DNA of 64,000 bases from NCBI GenBank assembly GCA_001695595.3, contig MBPM02000053.1, forward strand, positions 496,001 to 560,000, in the 5' to 3' direction. Below, one piece after another: positions 27,460-39,680 of this stretch. Source of the DNA: Plasmopara viticola (Eukaryota; Oomycota; Peronosporomycetes; Peronosporales; Peronosporaceae). Under the pieces are notes generated by a model. The model had not been told where the DNA came from. It saw only the letters and a list, made by a program, of their open reading frames with translations, and did no database searches. The position numbers and the translations under genes are program-made. Positions within the stretch are counted from its first letter, which is position 1. Every line of letters begins with the position of its first letter.

Positions 27460-27559
27460 ATTCTAGACGTGTGCAGACGCAATTAAGAAACAACTAAACG
27501 TATAATCGCTCATGTGAAGTGCTGAGGTGATGATCGGCCATAGAAACGTCCTTTCTATC
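27460..27559. repeat. Monomer type C (representative copy, 100 bp)
   Basis: Typical C monomer. It has TGTGCAGACGCAATTAAGAA after the core, then ACAACTAAACGTATAATCGC and CATGTGAAGTGCTGAGGTG. Three forms differ at one site: GATGATCGGCCATAG, GATGATCCTCCATAG and GATGATCGCCCATAG. The CTCC form dominates about 12.9-26.7 kb, and the CGGCC and CGCCC forms dominate about 26.9-39 kb, so the core is made of sub-blocks. The TATAAT string is part of the repeat and is not evidence of a promoter. Confidence 0.95.
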
Positions 27560-30479
27560 ATTCTAGACGTGTACAGACGCAATAGAGACATAACTTAGCG
27601 CATATTCGCTCTGGTGAAGCGCTGAGATGATGTATGGTCATGGATACGTCCATCTATCATTCTAGACGTACGCAGATGCGATAGAGCCGCAACTAAGCGC
27701 TTATTCGCTCTTTAAAGTGCTGAGATCATATATGGCCATAGATACGTCCTTTCTATCATTCTAGACGTGTGCAGACGCAATTAAGAAACAACTAAACGTA
27801 TAATCGCTCATGTGAAGTTCTGAGGTGATGTACGGCCATAGAAACGTCCTTTCTATCATTCTAGACGTGTACAGACGCAATAGAGACATAACTTAGCGCA
27901 TATTCGCTCTGTGAAGCGCTGAGATGATGTATGGTCATGGATACGTCCCATCTATCATTCTAGACGTACGCAGATGCGATAGAGCCGCAACTAAGCGCTT
28001 ATTCGCTCTTTAAAGTGCTGAGATCATGTACGGCCATAGATACGTCCTTTCTATCATTCTAGACGTGTGCAGACGCAATTAAGAAACAACTAAACGTATA
28101 ATCGCTCATGTGAAGTGCTGAGGTGATGATCGGCCATAGAAACGTCCTTTCTATCATTCTAGACGTGTACAGACGCAATAGAGACATAACTTAGCGCATA
28201 TTCGCTCTAGTGAAGCGCTGAGATGATGTATGGTCATGGATACGTCCCATCTATCATTCTAGACGTACGCAGATGCGATAGAGCCGCAACTAAGCGCTTA
28301 TTCGCTCTTTAAAGTGCTGAGATCATGTACGGCCATAGATACGTCCTTTCTATCATTCTAGACGTGTGCAGACGCAATTAAGAAACAACTAAACGTATAA
28401 TCGCTCATGTGAAGTGCTGAGGTGATGATCGCCCATAGCAACGTCATTTCTATTATTCTAGACATGTACAGACGAATTAGAGACATAACTTAGCGCATAT
28501 TCGCTCTGGTGAAGCGCTGAGATGATGTATGGTCATGGATACGTCCCATCTATCATTCTAGACGTACGCAGATGCGATAGAGCCGCAACTAAGCGCTTAT
28601 TCGCTCTTTAAAGTGCTGAGATCATGTACGGCCATAGATACGTCCTTTCTATCATTCTAGACGTGTGCAGACGCAATTAAGAAACAACTAAACGTATAAT
28701 CGCTCATGTGAAGTGCTGAGGTGATGATCGCCCATAGAAACGTCCTTTCTATCATTCTAGACGTGTACAGACGCGAAAGAGACATAACTTAGCGCATATT
28801 CGCTCTGGTGAAGCGCTGAGATGATTTATGGTCATGGATACGTCCCATCTATCATTCTAGACGTACGCAGATGCGATAGAGCCGCAACTAAGCGCTTATT
28901 CGCTCTTTAAAGTGCTGAGATCATGTACGGCCATAGATACGTCCTTTCTATCATTCTAGACGTGTGCAGACGCAATTAAGAAACAACTAAACGTATAATC
29001 GCTCATGTGAAGTGCTGAGGTGATGATCGCCATAGAAACGTCCTTTCTATCATTCTAGACGTGTACAGACGCAATAGAGACATAACTTAGCGCATATTCG
29101 CTCTGGTGAAGCGCTGAGATGATGTATGGTCATGGATACGTCCCATCTATCATTCTAGACGTACGCAGATGCGATAGAGCCGCAACTAAGCGCTTATTCG
29201 CTCTTTAAAGTGCTGAGATCATGTACGGCCATAGATACGTCCTTTCTATCATTCTAGACGTGTGCAGACGCAATTAAGAAACAACTAAACGTATAATCGC
29301 TCATGTGAAGTGCTGAGGTGATGATCGGCCATAGAAACGTCCTTTCTATCATTCCTAATGTGTACAGACGCAAAAGAGACATAACTTAGCGCATATTCGC
29401 TCTAGTGAAGCGCTGAGATGATGTATGGTCATGGATACGTCCCATCTATCATTCTAGACGTACGCAGATGCGATAGAGCCGCAACTAAGCGCTTATTCGC
29501 TCTTTAAAGTGCTGGAATCATGTACGGCCATACGTCCTTTCTATCATTCTAGACGTGTGCAGACGCAATTAAGAAACAACTAAGCGTATAATCGCTCATG
29601 TGAAGTGCTGAGGTGATGATCGCCCATAGCAACGTCCTTTCTATCATTCTAGACGTGTACAGACGCAATAGAGACATAACTTAGCGCATATTCGCTCTGG
29701 TGAAGCGCTGAGATGATGTATGGTCATGGATACGTCCCATCTATCATTCTAGACGTACGCAGATGCGATAGAGCCGCAACTAAGCGCTTATTCGCTCTTT
29801 AAAGTGCTGAGATCATGTACGGCCATAGATACGTCCTTTCTATCATTCTAGACGTGTGCAGACGCAATTAAGAAACAACTAAACGTATAATCGCTCATGT
29901 GAAGTGTTGAGGTGATGATCGCCCATAGAAACGTCCTTTCTATCATTCTAGACATGTACAGACGCAATAGAGACATAACTTAGCGCATATTCGCTCTGGT
30001 GAAGCGCTGAGATGATGTATGGTCATGGATACGTCCAATCTATCATTCTAGACGTACGCAGATGCGATAGAGCCGCAACTAAGCGTTTATTCGCTCTTTT
30101 AAAGTGCTGAGATCATGTACGGCCATACGTCCTTTCTATCATTCTAGACGTGTGCAGACGCAATTAAGAAACATCTAAATGTATAATCGCTCATGTGAAG
30201 TGTGAGGTGATGATCGGCCATAGAAACGTCCTTTCTATCATTCCTAATGTGTACAGACGCAAAAGAGACATAACTTAGCGCATATTCGCTCTAGTGAAGC
30301 GCTGAGATGATGTATGGTCATGGATACGTCCCATCTATCATTCTAGACGTACGCAGATGCGATAGAGCCGCAACTAAGCGCTTATTCGCTCTTTAAAAGT
30401 GCTGAGATCATGTACGGCCATAGATACGTCCTTTCTATCATTCTAGACGTGTGCAGACGCAATTAAGAAACAACTAAAC

Positions 30480-30640
30480 GTATAATCGCTCATGTGTAGG
30501 TTTGAGGTGATGATCGCCATAGAAACGTCCTTTCTATCATTCTAATGTGTACAGACGCAAAGAGACATAACTTAGCGCATATTCGCTCTAGTGAAGCGCT
30601 GAGATGATATGGTCATGGATACGTCCATCTATCATTCTAG
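30480..30640. repeat. Cluster of small indels in the core array
   Basis: Several one- to seven-base changes fall together: GTGTAGGTTTGAGG in C, ATCGCCATAG, ATTCTAATGTG, CGCAAAGAGAC, GATGATATGG for GATGATGTATGG, and ACGTCCATC for ACGTCCCATC. Surrounding trimers are regular. Confidence 0.7.
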
Positions 30641-33600
30641 ACGTACGCAGATGCGATAGAGCCGCAACTAAGCGCTTATTCGCTCTTTAAAGTGCTGAGA
30701 TCATGTACGGCCATACGTCCTTTCTATCATTCTAGACGTGTGCAGACGCAATTAAGAAACAACTAAACGTATAATCGCTCATGTGAAGTGCTGAGGTGAT
30801 GATCGGCCATAGAAACGTCCTTTCTATCATTCCTAATGTGTACAGACGCAAAAGAGACATAACTTAGCGCATATTCGCTCTAGTGAAGCGCTGAGATGAT
30901 ATATGGTCATGGATACGTCCCATCTATCATTCTAGACGTACGCAGATGCGATAGAGCCGCAACTAAGCGCTTATTCGCTCTTTAAAGTGCTGAGATCATG
31001 TACGGCCATAGATACGTCCTTTCTATCATTCTAGACGTGTGCAGACGCAATTAAGAAACAACTAAACGTATAATCGCTCATGTGAAGTGCTGAGGTGATG
31101 ATCGGCCATAGAAACGTTCTTTCTTTCATTCTAGACGTATACAGACGCAATAGAGACATAACTTAGCGCACGTTCGTTTTTGTAAAGTGCTTAGATGATG
31201 TATGGTCCTGGATACGTCTTATCAATCATTCTAGACGTACGCAGATGCGATAAAGCCGCAACTAAGCGCTTATTCGCTCTTTAAAAGTGCTGAGATCATA
31301 TACGGCCATAGATACGTCCTTTCTATCATTCTAGACGTGTGCAGACGCAATTAAGAAACAACTAAACGTATAATCGCTCATGTGAAGTGCTGAGGTGATG
31401 ATCGGCCATAGAAACGTTCTTTCATTCATTCTACGTATAAAGAGACATAACTTAGCGCACATTCGTTTTTGTAAAGTGCTTAGATGATGTATGGTCATGG
31501 ATACGTCCTATCAATCATTCTAGACGTACGCAGATGCGATAAAGCCGCGACTAAGCGTTTATTCGCTCTTTAAAGTGCTGAGATCATGTACGGCCATACG
31601 TCCTTTCTATCATTCTAGACGTGTGCAGACGCAATTAAGAAACAACTAAACGTATAATCGCTCATGTGAAGTGCTGAGGTGATGATCGGCCATAGAAACG
31701 TCCTTTCTATCATTCCTAATGTGTACAGACGCAAAAGAGACATAACTTAGCGCATATTCGCTCTAGTGAAGAGCTGAGATGATATATGGTCATGGATACG
31801 TCCCATCTATCATTCTAGATTAACGCAGATGCGATAGAGCCGCAAGTAAGCGCTTATTCGCTCTTTAAAAGTGCTGAGATCATGTACGGCCATAGATACG
31901 TCCTTTCTATCATTCTAGACGTGTGCAGACGCAATTAAGAAACAACTAAACGTATAATCGCTCATGTGAAGTGCTGAGGTGATGATCGGCCATAGAAACG
32001 TTCTTTCATTCATTCTACGTATAAAGAGACATAACTTAGCGCACATTCGTTTTTGTAAAGTGCTTAGATGATGTATGGTCATGGATACGTCCTATCTATC
32101 ATTCTAGACGTACGCAGATGCGATAAAGCCGCAACTAAGCGTTTATTCGCTCTTTAAAAGTGCTGAGATCATGTACGGCCATACGTCCTTTCTATCATTC
32201 TAGACGTGTGCAGACGCAATTAAGAAACAACTAAACGTATAATCGCTCATGTGAAGTGCTGAGGTGATGATCGGCCATAGAAACGTCCTTTCTATCATTC
32301 CTAATGTGTACAGACGCCAAAGAGACATAACTTAGCGCATATTCGCTCTAGTGAAGCGCTGAGATGATGTATGGTCATGGATACGTCCCATCTATCATTC
32401 TAGACGTACGCAGATGCGATAGAGCCGCAAGTAAGCGCTTATTCGCTCTTTAAAGTGCTGAGATCATGTACGGCCATAGATACGTCCTTTCTATCATTCT
32501 AGACGTGTGCAGACGCAATTAAGAAACAACTAAACGTATAATCGCTCATGTGAAGTGCTGAGGTGATGATCGGCCATAGAAACGTCCTTTCTATCATTCT
32601 AGACGTGTACAGACGCAATAGAGACATAACTTAGCGCATATTCGCTCTGGTGAAGCGCTGAGATGATGTATGGTCATGGATACGTCCCATCTATCATTCT
32701 AGACGTACGCAGATGCGATAGAGCCGCAACTAAGCGCTTATTCGCTCTTTAAAGTGCTGAGATCATATACGGCCATAGATACGTCCTTTCTATCATTCTA
32801 GACGTGTGCAGACGCAATTAAGAAACAACTAAACGTATAATCGCTCATGTGAAGTGCTGAGGTGATGATCGGCCATAGAAACGTCCTTTCTATCATTCTA
32901 GACGTGTACAGACGCAATAGAGACATAACTTAGCGCATTTCGTTGTGAAGTGCTTAGATGATGTATGGTCATGGAGACGTCGAATCTATCATTCTAGACG
33001 TACGCAGATGCGATAAAGCCGCGACTAAGCGTTTATAAGCTCTTTAAAAGTGCTGAGATCATGTACGGCCATAGATACGTCCTTTCTATCATTCTAGACG
33101 TGTGCAGACGCAATTAAGAAACAACTAAACGTATAATCGCTCATGTGAAGTGCTGAGGTGATGATCGGCCATAGAAACGTCCTTTCTATCATTCTAGACG
33201 TGTACAGACGCAATAGAGACATAACTTAGCGCATATTCGCTCTGGTGAAGCGCTGAGATGATGTATGGTCATGGATACGTCCCATCTATCATTCTAGACG
33301 TACGCAGATGCGATAGAGCCGCAACTAAGCGCTTATTCGCTCTTTAAAGTGCTGAGATCATGTACGGCCATAGATACGTCCTTTCTATCATTCTAGACGT
33401 GTGCAGACGCAATTAAGAAACAACTAAACGTATAATCGCTCATGTGAAGTGCTGAGGTGATGATCGCCATAGAAACGTCCTTTCTATCATTCTAGACGTG
33501 TACAGACGCAATAGAGACATAACTTAGCGCACATTCGTTTTTGTGAAGTGCTTAGATGATGTATGGTCATGGATACGTCCTATCAATCATTCTAGACGTA

Positions 33601-34457
33601 CGCAGATGCGATAGAGCCGCAACTAAGCGTTTATTCGCTCTTTAAAGTGCTGAGATCATATACGGCCATAGATACGTCCTTTCTATCATTCTAGACGTGT
33701 GCAGACGCAATTAAGAAACAACTAAACGTATAATCGCTCATGTGAAGTGCTGAGGTGATGATCGGCCATAGAAACGTCCTTTCTATCATTCTAGACATGT
33801 ACAGACGCAATAGAGACATAACTTAGCGCATTTTCGCTCTGGTGAAGCGCTGAGATGATGTATGGTCATGGATACGTCCCATCTATCATTCTAGACGTAC
33901 GCAGATGCGATAGAGCCGCAACTAAGCGCTTATTCGCTCTTTAAAGTGCTGAGATCATGTACGGCCATAGATACGTCCTTTCTATCATTCTAGACGTGTG
34001 CAGACGCAATTAAGAAACAACTAAACGTATAATCGCTCATGTGAAGGTGATGATCCTCCATAGAAACGTTCTTTCTTTCATTCTAGACGTGTACAGACGC
34101 AATAGAGACATAACTTAGCGCATTTTTGCTCTAGTGAAGCGCTGAGATGATGTATGGTCATGGATACGTCCCATCTATCATTCTAGACGTACGCAGATGC
34201 GATAGAGCCGATCCTAAGCGCTTATTCGCTCTTTAAAGTGCGGGGATCAGGTACGGCCATACGTCCTTTCTATCATTCTAGACGTGTGCAGACGCAATTA
34301 AGAAACAACTAAACGTATAATCGCTCATGTGAAGTGTTGAGGTGATGATCCTCCATAGAAACGTCCTTTCTATCATTCTAGACGTGTACAGACGCAATAA
34401 AGACATAACTTAGCGCATATTCGCTCTGGTGAAGCGCTGAGATGATATATGGTCATG

Positions 34458-35110
34458 GATACGGCCCATCTATCATTCTAGACGTACGCAGATGCGATAG
34501 AGCCGATCCTAAGCGCTTATTCGCTCTTTAAAGTGCGGGGATCAGGTACGGCCATACGTCCTTTCTATCATTCTAGACGTGTGCAGACGCAATTAAGAAA
34601 CAACTAAACGTATAATCGCTCATGTGAAGTGCTGAGGTGATGATCGCCCATAGCAACGTCATTTCTATTATTCTAGACATGTACAGACGCAATAGAGACA
34701 TAACTTAGCGCATATTCGCTCTAGTGAAGCGCTGAGATGATGTATGGTCATGGATACGTCCCATCTATCATTCTAGACGTACGCAGATGCGATAGAGCCG
34801 CAACTAAGCGCTTATTCGCTCTTTAAAGTGCTGAGATCATGTACGGCCATAGATACGTCCTTTCTATCATTCTAGACGTGTGCAGACGCAATTAAGAAAC
34901 AACTAAACGTATAATCGCTTTTGTGAAGTGTTGAGGTGATGATTATCCATAGAAACGTCCTTTCCCTCATTCTAGACGTGTACAGACGCAATAGAGACAT
35001 AACTTAGCGCATATTCGCTCTGGTGAAGCGCTGAGATGATATATGGTCATGGATACGGCCCATCTAGACGTACGCAGATGCGATAGAGCCGATCCTAAGC
35101 GCTTATTCGC
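34458..35110. repeat. Segmental duplication, copy 1 (partner 37701-38352)
   Basis: Matches 37701-38352 at an offset of 3,242-3,243 bp. Shared markers: GATACGGCCC in A, GCCGATCCTAAGCG in B (34502 and 35088), GCCCATAGCAACGTCATTTC in C, and the same eight-base loss CCCATCTAGACG at the A/B junction near 35059. Confidence 0.88.
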
Positions 35111-35899
35111 TCTTTAAAGTGCGGGGATCAGGTACGGCCATACGTCCTTTCTATCATTCTAGACGTGTGCAGACGCAATTAAGAAACAACTAAACGTATA
35201 ATCGCTCATGTGAAGTGTTGAGGTGATGATCCTCCATAGAAACGTCCTTTCTATCATTCTAGACGTGTACAGACGCAATAGAGACATAACTTAGCGCATA
35301 TTCGCTCTAGTGAAGCGCTGAGATGATGTATGGTCATGGATACGTCCCATCTATCATTCTAGACGTACGCAGATGCGATAGAGCCGCAACTAAGCGCTTA
35401 TTCGCTCTTTAAAGTGCTGAGATCATGTACGGCCATAGATACGTCCTTTCTATCATTCTAGACGTGTGCAGACGCAATTAAGAAACAACTAAACGTATAA
35501 TCGCTCATGTGAAGTGCTGAGGTGATGATCGCCCATAGCAACGTCCTTTCTATCATTCTAGACATGTACAGACGAAATAGAGACATAACTTAGCGCATAT
35601 TCGCTCTGGTGAAGCGCTGAGATGATGTATGGTCATGGATACGTCCCATCTATCATTCTAGACGTACGCAGATGCGATAGAGCCGCAACTAAGCGCTTAT
35701 TCGCTCTTTAAAGTGCTGAGATCATGTACGGCCATAGATACGTCCTTTCTATCATTCTAGACGTGTGCAGACGCAATTAAGAAACAACTAAGCGTATAAT
35801 CGCTCATGTGAAGTGCTGAGGTGATGATCGCCCATAGCAACGTCATTTCTATCATTCTAGACGTGTACAGACGCAATAGAGACATAACTTAGCGCATAT

Positions 35900-36230
35900 T
35901 CGCTCTGTGAAGCGCTGAGATGATGTATGGTCATGGATACGTCCATCTAGACGTACGCAGATGCGATAGAGCCGCTAAGCGCTTATTCGCTCTTTAAAGT
36001 GCTGAGATCATGTACGGCCATAGATACGTCCTTTCTATCATTCTAGACGTGTGCAGACGCAATTAAGAAACAACTAAACGTATAATCGCTCATGTGAAGT
36101 GTGAGGTGATGATCCCATAGAAACGTCCTTTCTATCATTCTAGACATGTACAGACGAAATAAGACATAACTTAGCGCATATTCGCTCTGGTGAAGCGCTG
36201 AGATGATGTATGGTCATGGATACGTCCATC
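35900..36230. repeat. Cluster of small deletions in the core array
   Basis: Within about one trimer there are CTCTGTGAAG for CTCTGGTGAAG, CATCTAGACG with eight bases missing at the monomer junction, GCCGCTAAGCG for GCCGCAACTAAGCG, GTGTGAGGTG, GATCCCATAG, and GAAATAAGACATAAC. All are losses, several in short runs. Confidence 0.7.
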
Positions 36231-37700
36231 TATCATTCTAGACGTACGCAGATGCGATAGAGCCGCAACTAAGCGCTTATTCGCTCTTTAAAGTGCTGAG
36301 ATCATGTACGGCCATACGTCCTTTCTATCATTCTAGACGTGTGCAGACGCAATTAAGAAACAACTAAACGTATAATCGCTCATGTGAAGTGCTGAGGTGA
36401 TGATCGCCCATAGAAACGTCCTTTCTATCATTCTAGACATGTACAGACGCAATAGAGACATAACTTAGCGCATATTCGCTCTGGTGAAGCGCTGAGATGA
36501 TGTATGGTCATGGATACGTCCCATCTATCATTCTAGACGTACGCAGATGCGATAGAGCCGCAACTAAGCGCTTATTCGCTCTTTAAAGTGCTGGGATCAT
36601 GTACGGCCATAGATACGTCCTTTCTATCATTCTAGACGTGTGCAGACGCAATTAAGAAACAACTAAACGTATAATCGCTCATGTGAAGTGTTAAAGTGAT
36701 GATCCTCCATAGAAACGTCCTTTCTATCATTCCTAATGTGTACAGACGCCAAAGAGACATAACTTAGCGCATATTCGCTCTAGTGAAGCGTTGAGATGAT
36801 ATATGGTCATGGATACGTCCCATCTATCATTCTAGACGTACGCAGATGCGATAGAGCCGCAACTAAGCGCTTATTCGCTCTTTAAAAGTGCTGAGATCAT
36901 GTACGGCCTACGTCCTTTTTATCATTCTAGACGTGTGCAGACGCAATTAAGAAACAACTAAACGTATAATCGCTCATGTGAAGTGCTGAGGTGATGATCG
37001 CCCATAGCAACGTCATTTCTATTATTCTAGACATGTACAGACGAATTAGAGACATAACTTAGCGCATATTCGCTCTGGTGAAGCGCTGAGATGATGTATG
37101 GTCATGGATACGTCCCATCTATCATTCTAGACGTACGCAGATGCGATAGAGCCGCAAGTAAGCGCTTATTCGCTCTTTAAAGTGCTGAGATCATGTACGG
37201 CCATAGATACGTCCTTTCTATCATTCTAGACGTGTGCAGACGCAATTAAGAAACAACTAAACGTATAATCGCTCATGTGAAGTGCTGAGGTGATGATCGG
37301 CCATAGAAACGTTCTTTCTATTATTCTAGACGTATACAGACGCAATAGAGACATAACTTAGCGCATATTCGCTCTGGTGAAGCGCTGAGATGATGTATGG
37401 TCATGGATACGTCCAATCTATCATTCTAGACGTACGCAGATGCGATAGAGCCGCAACTAAGCGCTTATTCGCTCTTTAAAGTGCTGAGATCATGTACGGC
37501 CATACGTCCTTTCTATCATTCTAGACGTGTGCAGACGCAATTAAGAAACAACTAAACGTATAATCGCTCATGTGAAGTGTTGAGGTGATGATCCTCCATA
37601 GAAACGTCCTTTCTATCATTCTAGACGTGTATAGACGCAATAGAGACATAACTTAGCGCATATTCGCTCTGGTGAAGCGCTGAGATGATGTATGGTCATG

Positions 37701-38352
37701 GATACGGCCCATCTATCATTCTAGACGTACGCAGATGCGATAGAGCCGATCCTAAGCGCTTATTCGCTCTTTAAAGTGCTGGATCAGTACGGCCATACGT
37801 CCTTTCTATCATTCTAGACGTGTGCAGACGCAATTAAGAAACAACTAAACGTATAATCGCTCATGTGAAGTGCTGAGGTGATGATCGCCCATAGCAACGT
37901 CATTTCTATTATTCTAGACATGTACAGACGCAATAGAGACATAACTTAGCGCATATTCGCTCTAGTGAAGCGCTGAGATGATGTATGGTCATGGATACGT
38001 CCCATCTATCATTCTAGACGTACGCAGATGCGATAGAGCCGCAACTAAGCGCTTATTCGCTCTTTAAAGTGCTGAGATCATGTACGGCCATAGATACGTC
38101 CTTTCTATCATTCTAGACGTGTGCAGACGCAATTAAGAAACAACTAAACGTATAATCGCTCATGTGAAGTGTTGAGGTGATGATCCTCCATAGAAACGTC
38201 CTTTCTATCATTCTAGACGTGTACAGACGCAATAGAGACATAACTTAGCGCATATTCGCTCTGGTGAAGCGCTGAGATGATGTATGGTCATGGATACGGC
38301 CCATCTAGACGTACGCAGATGCGATAGAGCCGATCCTAAGCGCTTATTCGCT
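37701..38352. repeat. Segmental duplication, copy 2 (partner 34458-35110)
   Basis: Carries the same ordered variants, with GCCGATCCTAAGCG at 37745 and 38330 (585 bp apart, against 586 in copy 1) and the shared junction deletion near 38300. Its first altered B reads GTGCTGGATCAGTACGG where copy 1 has GTGCGGGGATCAGGTACGG. Confidence 0.88.
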
Positions 38353-39680
38353 CTTTAAAAGTGCTGGATCATGTACGGCCATACGTCCTTTCTATCATTC
38401 TAGACGTGTGCAGACGCAATTAAGAAACAACTAAACGTATAATCGCTCATGTGAAGTGCTGAGGTGATGATCGCCCATAGCAACGTCATTTCTATTATTC
38501 TAGACATGTACAGACGCAATAGAGACATAACTTAGCGCATATTCGCTCTGGTGAAGCGCTGAGATGATGTATGGTCATGGATACGTCCCATCTATCATTC
38601 TAGACGTACGCAGATGCGATAGAGCCGCAAGTAAGCGCTTATTCGCTCTTTAAAGTGCTGAGATCATGTACGGCCATAGATACGTCCTTTCTATCATTCT
38701 AGACGTGTGCAGACGCAATTAAGAAACAACTAAACGTATAATCGCTCATGTGAAGTGCTGAGGTGATGATCGGCCATAGAAACGTTCTTTGTATAATTCT
38801 AGACGTATACAGACGTAATAGAGACATGACTTAGCGAATATTCGCTCTGGTGAAGCGCTGAGATGATGTATGGTCATGGATACGTCCAATCTATCATTCA
38901 AGACGTACGCAGATGCGATAGAGCCGCAACTAAGCGTTTATTCGCTCTTTTAAAGTGCTGAGATCATGTACGGCCATACGTCCTTTCTATCATTCTAGAC
39001 GTGTGCAGACGCAATTAAGAAACAACTAAACGTATAATCGCTCATGTGAAGTGCTGAGGTGATGATCGCCCATAGAAACGTCCTTTCTATCATTCCTAAT
39101 GTGTACAGACGCAAAAGAGACATAACTTAGCGCATATTCGCTCTAGTGAAGCGCTGAGATGATGTATGGTCATGGATACGTCCCATCTATCATTCTAGAC
39201 GTACGCAGATGCGATAGAGCCGCAACTAAGCGCTTATTCGCTCTTTAAAGTGCTGAGATCATGTACGGCCATAGATACGTCCTTTCTATCATTCTAGACG
39301 TGTGCAGACGCAATTAAGAAACAACTAAACGTATAATCGCTCATGTGAAGTGTTGAGGTGATGATCCTCCATAGAAACGTCCTTTCTATCATTCTAGACG
39401 TGTACAGACGCAATAGAGACATAACTTAGCGCATATTCGCTCTGGTGAAGCGCTGAGATGATGTATGGTCATGGATACGTCCCATCTATCATTCTAGACG
39501 TACGCAGATGCGATAGAGCCGCAACTAAGCGCTTATTCGCTCTTTAAAGTGCTGAGATCATATACGGCCATAGATACGTCCTTTCTATCATTCTAGACAA
39601 GTGTAGACGCAATTAAGAAACAACTAAACGTATAATCGCTCATGTGAAGTGCTGAGGTGATGATCGGCCATAGAAACGTT

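Larger units (their letters stand above)
10701..39680. repeat. Homogenised A-B-C core array
   Basis: About 29 kb of regular A-B-C trimers of 299-300 bp with high identity between copies. The order is interrupted only by small indels, a few dispersed A' trimers (for example near 12100, 14480, 31170 and 32060) and the short rearranged sites listed separately. Sub-blocks are marked by the C site (CTCC, CGGCC or CGCCC), by an A form starting ATTCCTAATGTGTACAG (23.7-39.1 kb), and by a B form with GCCGATCCTAAGCG (34.2-38.3 kb). No gene, transposon or unique sequence is seen. Confidence 0.93.

Noticed and set aside
27460..27559. TATAAT in every C monomer as a bacterial-type -10 promoter element
   Set aside because: It is part of the repeat consensus (ACGTATAATCGC), has no properly spaced -35 partner that I can defend, and no gene follows.
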